Shown here: positions 13,701-18,929 of the stretch, piece after piece
Position numbering within the stretch: position 1 is the first letter of the stretch
Layout of the letters: each line of letters starts with the position of its first letter
Assembly: GCA_030699345.1 (NCBI GenBank)
Contig: JAUYMX010000602.1
Span: forward strand, 1 to 18,929
DNA: 18,929 nt
Origin: Methylococcaceae bacterium
GTDB taxonomy: Bacteria > Pseudomonadota > Gammaproteobacteria > Methylococcales > Methylomonadaceae
Direction of reading: 5' to 3'
The notes under the pieces: model-generated
Told to the model about the DNA's origin: nothing
What the model saw: the letters and a program-made list of their open reading frames with translations, nothing else
Databases searched by the model: none
Made by a program: the position numbers and the translations under genes

Positions 13701-16700
13701 CCGCTTGTGGCGCCGCCTGGATTGGCGCATTGAAGAACTCGACAGCGTTTTGGTTGCGCTACAAGCCAACGACTTGTCGGCCGATGTGTTGGAAAAACTT
13801 GCAAGCACTAAGCATTTAGCGAAAGCCTCAGCTTTACCGCTGGAAAATCTTGCCGCCTTGCTTGGCAACATCGAAACCCACGGCGACAAGCCGCTGTATA
13901 ACAAGTTGTTTTTAACACGCACCATTCAGCAACTGGACCCGACCTTTATTGCTAATGCGTTCGGGGATTTTTTAACTATCGACACAGCTATTTCGAGTCA
14001 TCGCGCCGCGCTGTTGGCGGCATTCAAAATCAAAGACTCTGAATTGGCCGCGACTGCTGAAGATGCGGGCCTAAATCTGGAAACTGAGTTATTAAAACTA
14101 CCGACCTTAACAACCTTATACCGTTATACGGTGCTGGCAAAAGCGCTAAAGCTCAGCATAGCCGAACTGCTGGCGATTAAAAATCTACTGGGCCTGAATC
14201 CATTTCCATCTGAACATAATGACCCTGCAGCTATTGTGGCGTTTATCAATGCTGCAGATGAGCTCATGCAATCTGAGTTCAGCATTAACGAGTTGGACTA
14301 TGTGTTGACTGGCAAAGGAATTGGCCTTGATGAGGCAAAGATTCAGCAAGCGCTGGTGGATATTCGTAGCGACTGGGAAAAACTTGCCATTGCCCCGCTT
14401 CAAGCGGCCGAGCTACGCACATTACAAGTAAACGCCATAACGACTCGTATCAGCTTGGTTTTAGGCCTGTCCGAAGCTCAAACAGCCGCAATATTGTCTG
14501 AGACGCTACTGAATAACCTGTTCAATGCACTTAGCAGCCAAGGTTTTAAAGCTGAGTATTTTAATAATCACACCTTTGTCGACCCCATAGCCACGCGCCC
14601 GGATGCCACTATTGATTTTTCTGGCAATAATTCCTTCAATGTTCCTGGCTTACAGCGTGATAATTTCGGCTGTCGCTGGACGGGACAACTGCCAGTCAAA
14701 TCTAACGAAAAACGCACTCTTGTCATCGCTGTCGCCGGTACGGATGACAGTTTCAGATTATTACTTGACGGTGCCGAGCTATTGCATAAAAACGATGGCG
14801 ATGCGCAAAAAACGTGGGCCGCAACAGTTTCATTAGAAGCTGGTCGTTTATATCATCTGCAATTGGATTACACCGACCGAAGCCGTGCTTCCGGCATACG
14901 CTTAAGCTGGAAAACTGAAACATCGCCTTTAGAAGTGCTTCCGGCAACCGCCTTAATCACTGAAACGGCGGCAAGCCAATGGGACAGCGCATTACGCGGT
15001 TTACACCGTGGTGCGGCATTAGTGCAAAAATTGCCGTTATCCATTCTGGAAATACAGTTTATTCAACAACATCGGTCTGATTTTGCCAATGTGGATTTCA
15101 GCGATCCGCTTTTGCCTGCCTGGCAAACGCTCAATGATTTCGGGCAATTGCGTAAACTGGCACCGCACACCGACTGGCTGGCAGTGCTCGATGCGGCTGA
15201 CAATCCAGCCGCATCGGTAGACGATCTCATCGCCCAAGTACTTAGTCAGCCGACCGCTGCTTGGACTGTGAGAGATCTGCAATTTGCAATATCGCATCTG
15301 ACACTTACCGCAGCCCAGCTAACTCAGCCAAGCAATTGGTTAACGGTTGCCAAGCTCGCACAATTTGCAGCCGTCAGCGGTTTTAGTCTGCAACGCTTAA
15401 GTAGTTGGGCACAACCGCTAAGCGATTTTGAACACTTAAACGTCGTCGCCATTGATGTACAAAACGCCGTTCGCGCTAAATACAGCGAAAAAGACTGGGC
15501 CGATTTTGCTCCCACCGTAACCAATCCATTGCGGGAACGCCGCCGCGATGCCTTGGTGAATTATTTGCTGGTACAACAGCCGTTAAAAGACTGGGGCGTG
15601 ATCGATGCCGACAGTTTATTCGAGTATTTTTTAATCGATGTGCAAATGAGCGCCTGCATGGATACCTCGCGGGTCCGGCAGGCCTTGTCCTCAGTGCAAT
15701 TGTTCGTCACCCGTTGCTTACTTAATCTGGAAGCACAACGCCCTAGCCTGGGTGACTTTTGGGTCGCTTTGGACAAAAATGAAGCCGCACAATGGGAATG
15801 GATGAAGCTGTATCGGGTATGGGAAGCCAATCGTAAGGTCTTTATCTACCCGGAAAACTGGCTGGAGCCGGAATGGCGCGATGATCGCAGTCCGTTTTTT
15901 AAAGACTTGGAAAGCGAGCTAACTCAAAACGACATCACCACTTTTTCGGTAGAAACCGCGTTTAGAAATTACTTGGGCAAGCTGGATAGCGTCTCGAACC
16001 TAGCGGTAGTCGGCGTCTTTCAAGACCCAGCCACCAATATTTTGCACGTAGTCGCCCGCAGCCATGGTATTGCTGCGCAGTATTTTTACCGCAATCGCGA
16101 TAAGGATGGAATTTGGTCAGCCTGGGAAACCTTGCCGATTGATGTTAAGACTGCCGGTGACGGTGCCAATAACGGCGCGCATATCTTGCCGATGATATGG
16201 AAAGGGCGACTGTTTATATTCTGGCTGGAATTTTTGCAAAAGTCGGTGCCGCCTGACCCGAGTATTGCCGCTGCGAAGGATGGTGGCATTAGCGGTATCG
16301 GTCAATTACAAGCCAAAAAACAATGGCTAGTACATTTATGCTTTGTCGAGTTCCGCGACTCTAAATGGCAGCCTAAACAGATGTCTAAAGATGCTTTGCG
16401 ATCGAGTAAATTTACTGAAAATGATACAAATAGCCATGCGCCACATCGCTATCGCGCTTGGATTGAAGAGGTAAACGGATCATTGAGGGTAGGTATTTAC
16501 GATTTGATACAGCCATCAGAAACCACTTCCAATGACAGACAGCTTGTTTCTGAAGCAGAAGCAAAGATTTTCGCTAACTCCGAAAAAATTGCGTTAAAAA
16601 AGATAACCTACTCTTATTTTGAGCTGACAAATCCACAAGCCGAAATAAAAGTCCCTTATAGCTGGTCTGGTTTATTTGGAGATCATCCCGCCCCCAGCAA

Positions 16701-18929
16701 TCAATTCATGGCAAGAACGGCTTCAGGCAAGCTGCAATTACGTAAATCAGACTATCTGACGCTGGGCAACGGGCAATCAAATTACATTTTTAACCATGCC
16801 GTATCGGCTTCAACTTTCGAGGCCGAAGCGGCTATTCCGTTCTTTTTCCGCGATTCTAAACGAGGTTTTTATGTTGAATCTCAAGACCGTTGGAATCCGA
16901 TACTGGTCATCGACATCATCAAAAAACCGGATAACTTTGCGTTTTTAGCTTACGCCAACACCTTGCAGAAAGTGCAGCTAAAGAGTTTAACGGAAAGCAT
17001 TACGGTTAAAGCGTTGGCAGCCAGCCCTCAGGAACCGGCTGCTCTATTGGTATCGCAGCCACAACAAAATCTCAATGTTGCCAGTAAAACGGCAAGCAGT
17101 AACTCACTATTTGCCCCTGCAAAAAAGGCTGCGATAGCCTTTGGCGGCGATCGGATATTTCGTGTACCGGAAAGTCGACCCTCAGGATTTATGAGCAAAG
17201 CCCTAACTTTTTATAATTTTTATCATCCGTATACCGAAAGTTTTATTGAAGCGCTTAACCTTAAAGGGGTTATCGGTTTGCTAAATCAGGATACCGATCT
17301 TAATAGCGATCTTGGTGCACATTTTTCAAACGAATATAAGCCTGTCGAATGGCTGGTGAGTAAACCTTATCCACCGGTAGCCGTTGAGTTTGGAGAAAAA
17401 GATGCTTACGGCCTGTATAACTGGGAACTATTTTTTCATGCGCCGTTGTATATCGCTACCCGCTTGTCGAAAAACGGCAAATACGCCGAAGCCATGCAGT
17501 GGTATCACCATATTTTCAATCCGTTAACCGCGGCAGCCGTTACCAGTGGCGATTATTGGCAAGTGCCGACGTTTAAAAAAGAAGACAAAGAAACTATCAC
17601 CGACTATTTCGAGCGGCTGGCTAGTGGCGATGAAGATATAAAGGCCAAGGTTGCCAAATGGCGTGAAAACCCCTTTAAACCGCATTTGATCGCCCGCGGC
17701 CGTCCGGTTGCCTACAAAAAAAATGTAGTGCTGAAGTACGTTGAAAACTTGTTGACCTGGGGCGATGACTTATTCCGCCGCGACACCATTGAAAGCATTA
17801 ACGAAGCTACACAGCTTTACATTATTGCCGCACATATTCTCGGCAAACGTCCGGAAACAATCCCTAAACGCGGTGAGGCAGCGCCGGAAACCTACGATTC
17901 ATTAAGCAAAAAGCATCTGGATAGCTTCGGTAATGCCATGGTCGCCTGGGAAAACCTGATTCCTTATGCATCCGGCGTACCGGTGTCTGACGGCGCAGTC
18001 ACCGCAGCTAACGGCTCTTTATTAGGTGTGGGCACTGGCCTGTATTTTTGTATCCCGAACAATTCCAAGTTATTAACCTATTGGGATGCTGTTGAAGATC
18101 GCTTATTTAAAATCCGTCATTGCCTGAATCTGGACGGTGTTGAACGCAAGCTGGCGTTATTCGATCCGCCGATTGATCCGGCGATGCTGGTGGCTGCAAC
18201 AGCCAATGGCGTCAGTTTAGGCAATGTGTTGGCGGATTTATTTAGCCCCTCGCCGCTGTATCGATTCCAATTTCTGTTGGCTAAATCGTTGGAATTGACT
18301 GGCGAAGTGCGGGAAATGGGCAAGTTTTTACTCTCGGTGCTGGAGAAAAAAGATGCCGCCAGCTTAGGTCTGTTACAAGCTGGTCACGCCACAAGCCTGC
18401 TCAAGCTGACTGAAGACATTCGGGTTTGGCATATTTTGGAAAGCAAGGCGCATCGGGATGTACTGTTGAAAGCCCGCGATGTCAGCATAGAGCGACTGAG
18501 TCATCAACTGGATTTAATGGATATAAGCTTGGGCGGCGAAGGCCTTACTGTGCCGAATCCTCCCGAATTTAATGCCGCTAAAAAACCTTCAGAAGATGAC
18601 AGCTTGCCGGAAGAAGCGCTGATTGGCGGTGAAGAGGCCCTGAAAACACCCGCCACGAAACAAAAGCCGGTAGCCAGCGGTGAATCCGGCCCTAAATTGC
18701 TGCCTGCGGAAAAATTTGTGCAAGATGCCAAAGAAGCCGTGCAGACTATCCAGAAAATCATCGCCGCCGGTAAAGCCATTGGCGGGGCATTATCGGCACT
18801 GCCGCAATTTGACACTGCCGCCAAACCGTGGGGCGTGGGCGCTGGGATCAATATCGGCGGCGCGCAATTTAGTGCCGTGACCGAGTTTGCCAATAAAGTG
18901 CAGGAGGTTTATGTCGCCCTGAAGGCGCT
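10732..18929 (+). CDS. Giant Tc-toxin A-subunit-like protein (TcA/TcdA family) with PG-binding-like and PA14 modules; 3' end outside window
   Basis: The frame is open from ATG 10732 to the edge: 2732 codons, no stop, 3' partial. There is no signal peptide. Modules: peptidoglycan-binding-like repeat at 8-73 (VANLQQALRALG, TVNAVLRFQHSQHIDGRGNV); carboxypeptidase-regulatory/transthyretin-like domain at 86-165; long helical TcA shell with the conserved CECRDCRAVTSPAAYLVDIL from Cys649; PA14-like module at about 1272-1410 (FKAEYFNN, GCRWTGQL, DDSFRLLLDG); neuraminidase-like region from about 1694 (YRVWEANRKVFIYPENWLEP); FYNFYHPYTESFIEAL near 2160; EAMQWYHHIFNPL near 2255; YWDAVEDRLFKIRHCLNLDG and LFDPPIDPAMLV near 2530-2566; then channel-like helices to the edge. 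TcA proteins form pentameric bell-shaped injectors that bind cells and translocate a TcB-TcC cocoon toxin. By comparison with TcdA1 some 350-450 residues are missing. AAGG at 10721-10724 is a modest ribosome-binding site. No TcB/TcC gene is visible here. Confidence 0.9.
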   Translation, partial: MKPITAPLNQAQQGEAVANLQQALRALGLEIAPDEFRDTFFGETTVNAVLRFQHSQHIDGRGNVDDDTAVALNRNLRERHLLAPEFHVSGHVVDVVGAPISEQTVVVFDVDLRGIRLIDKIQHFEELLQSQGFQLLGRTRTDADGFYSIGFDREQFIFSDKSHADLLAFVVDDGLLVERSRLASKRDYSNATDVVDLDIGLRDARLLRGVSEWQRLVNAVAPILTSSDISLADIADSEEQIGFLAQETDVDSEQLRTAVQASALAQSHLDRDDAELFYALGRQQTGLRFIELNDIPETELFNRLKNAIGLNIIADKADEQLQDFLARLLKAATIDIINPDNTVPAIQAFNRSLSAANLASDNAKRAVITAAQRFNGDDPKQFWTEHLPQAGLDAAQIEGLKLNNQLYALTDGHLPLIEALQAQRGITSAAELLNFTHQDWLDTLADVGLPEGIENADGFVTELRDTLHAAYPTTKIAQMVQKQEFATIGELQAPLVEFFQRAPSFDFSNSRVEDFADTISDVTAEPSQNSALSDTLKTLQRVFQISPTPEAMTQLLGAGIHSAFQVAGVPEASFVKRFSTILGSEEQARLVHHRAGFVSTRVLDAIITTRELTNLAKPAASGSDKSQTLAAAKQLFPNFETLFGDLSLCECRDCRAVTSPAAYLVDILQFLGKLDRNTEGKSPLDALVKRRPDLPHLRLTCENTNTVIPYIDLVNEVLEYFVAHDQLDAQAIQNNSSETASELRANPQHISLDAYKKLATAVYPFSLPYHQPLDSIRAFLPDNLKRADLMHRFGITGPTVVTEQLRLSAREYAIITKDAGDTTELWEFYGFDGEAAMQLSLPNVPELLNRTGLRYVELVALLKTRFLNPGLLALDFVDDIFKTPIASGQPAPFNSQQVYDLLRDINADLLNPADDPLISQALSRRGITNPDDFIAWTKAHFADINASALLFEQASRCQLASTRLKTVEQIYGAAATPLPSDFLSKLHRFIRLWRRLDWRIEELDSVLVALQANDLSADVLEKLASTKHLAKASALPLENLAALLGNIETHGDKPLYNKLFLTRTIQQLDPTFIANAFGDFLTIDTAISSHRAALLAAFKIKDSELAATAEDAGLNLETELLKLPTLTTLYRYTVLAKALKLSIAELLAIKNLLGLNPFPSEHNDPAAIVAFINAADELMQSEFSINELDYVLTGKGIGLDEAKIQQALVDIRSDWEKLAIAPLQAAELRTLQVNAITTRISLVLGLSEAQTAAILSETLLNNLFNALSSQGFKAEYFNNHTFVDPIATRPDATIDFSGNNSFNVPGLQRDNFGCRWTGQLPVKSNEKRTLVIAVAGTDDSFRLLLDGAELLHKNDGDAQKTWAATVSLEAGRLYHLQLDYTDRSRASGIRLSWKTETSPLEVLPATALITETAASQWDSALRGLHRGAALVQKLPLSILEIQFIQQHRSDFANVDFSDPLLPAWQTLNDFGQLRKLAPHTDWLAVLDAADNPAASVDDLIAQVLSQPTAAWTVRDLQFAISHLTLTAAQLTQPSNWLTVAKLAQFAAVSGFSLQRLSSWAQPLSDFEHLNVVAIDVQNAVRAKYSEKDWADFAPTVTNPLRERRRDALVNYLLVQQPLKDWGVIDADSLFEYFLIDVQMSACMDTSRVRQALSSVQLFVTRCLLNLEAQRPSLGDFWVALDKNEAAQWEWMKLYRVWEANRKVFIYPENWLEPEWRDDRSPFFKDLESELTQNDITTFSVETAFRNYLGKLDSVSNLAVVGVFQDPATNILHVVARSHGIAAQYFYRNRDKDGIWSAWETLPIDVKTAGDGANNGAHILPMIWKGRLFIFWLEFLQKSVPPDPSIAAAKDGGISGIGQLQAKKQWLVHLCFVEFRDSKWQPKQMSKDALRSSKFTENDTNSHAPHRYRAWIEEVNGSLRVGIYDLIQPSETTSNDRQLVSEAEAKIFANSEKIALKKITYSYFELTNPQAEIKVPYSWSGLFGDHPAPSNQFMARTASGKLQLRKSDYLTLGNGQSNYIFNHAVSASTFEAEAAIPFFFRDSKRGFYVESQDRWNPILVIDIIKKPDNFAFLAYANTLQKVQLKSLTESITVKALAASPQEPAALLVSQPQQNLNVASKTASSNSLFAPAKKAAIAFGGDRIFRVPESRPSGFMSKALTFYNFYHPYTESFIEALNLKGVIGLLNQDTDLNSDLGAHFSNEYKPVEWLVSKPYPPVAVEFGEKDAYGLYNWELFFHAPLYIATRLSKNGKYAEAMQWYHHIFNPLTAAAVTSGDYWQVPTFKKEDKETITDYFERLASGDEDIKAKVAKWRENPFKPHLIARGRPVAYKKNVVLKYVENLLTWGDDLFRRDTIESINEATQLYIIAAHILGKRPETIPKRGEAAPETYDSLSKKHLDSFGNAMVAWENLIPYASGVPVSDGAVTAANGSLLGVGTGLYFCIPNNSKLLTYWDAVEDRLFKIRHCLNLDGVERKLALFDPPIDPAMLVAATANGVSLGNVLADLFSPSPLYRFQFLLAKSLELTGEVREMGKFLLSVLEKKDAASLGLLQAGHATSLLKLTEDIRVWHILESKAHRDVLLKARDVSIERLSHQLDLMDISLGGEGLTVPNPPEFNAAKKPSEDDSLPEEALIGGEEALKTPATKQKPVASGESGPKLLPAEKFVQDAKEAVQTIQKIIAAGKAIGGALSALPQFDTAAKPWGVGAGINIGGAQFSAVTEFANKVQEVYVALKA

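Noticed and set aside
11292..18893. Many 60-130-residue frames on both strands inside the giant gene
   Set aside because: They are antisense or out-of-frame shadows; the +1 frame from 10732 is continuously open and matches TcA motifs throughout.
1..18929. tRNA, rRNA or riboswitch
   Set aside because: No cloverleaf, rRNA-like block or known riboswitch core was recognised by eye; a covariance-model scan would be needed to exclude small RNAs.

Overview
The window looks like chromosomal DNA of a Gram-negative gammaproteobacterium. It has DsbB, PriA, SixA, Sec signal peptides and a VPLP-type PEP-CTERM sorting tail. A Methylococcales-like (methanotroph) host is my guess from the gene mix and moderate GC content; no single diagnostic gene proves it.

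Layout. (1) 1-247 is the right-hand end of an IS66-family element. It has inserted into a K+ channel/RCK (TrkA-type) gene, whose 3' remainder (245-675) heads a tight same-strand cluster: a stand-alone RCK protein (672-1376), dsbB (1354-1866) and an exported methyltransferase-fold protein (1870-2727). The joints are an ATGA overlap, a 23-nt overlap and a 3-nt gap. (2) 2728-3030 is an AT-rich intergenic region with two perfect consensus DnaA boxes and one near match, followed by priA (3031-5253). (3) 5254-5479 holds a REP-like repeat and two strong hairpins between the convergent priA and a small periplasmic helical protein gene (5480-6010, minus). That small gene is flanked on both sides by related REP-like elements, and a naive start choice would run into the second one. 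(4) On the minus strand follow a SixA-like phosphatase (6233-6742), a possible decayed gene (6853-7039) and a BrnT/BrnA-like toxin-antitoxin pair (7040-7589). (5) A GntR/UTRA regulator (7780-8607) converges on a PfkB sugar kinase (8672-9643, minus) across a tandem palindromic repeat. Both genes have an upstream 11-bp-spaced TGGTAT-like direct repeat that may be the regulator's operator. (6) A secreted VPLP-CTERM protein (9846-10679) lies 52 nt upstream of a giant reading frame that runs open from 10732 to the window edge, at least 2732 codons.

The giant frame is the most notable item. It encodes a Tc-toxin A-subunit (TcA/TcdA-like) protein with an unusual N-terminus: a peptidoglycan-binding-like module and a carboxypeptidase-regulatory-like module. 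A PA14-like lectin/adhesion module is inserted mid-protein, followed by the neuraminidase-like region, the shell motifs and the start of the pore-forming channel. By alignment from memory with Photorhabdus TcdA1, a few hundred C-terminal residues (rest of channel and TcB-binding domain) lie beyond the edge. No TcB/TcC gene is in the window. I traced the frame codon by codon through every line and found no stop.
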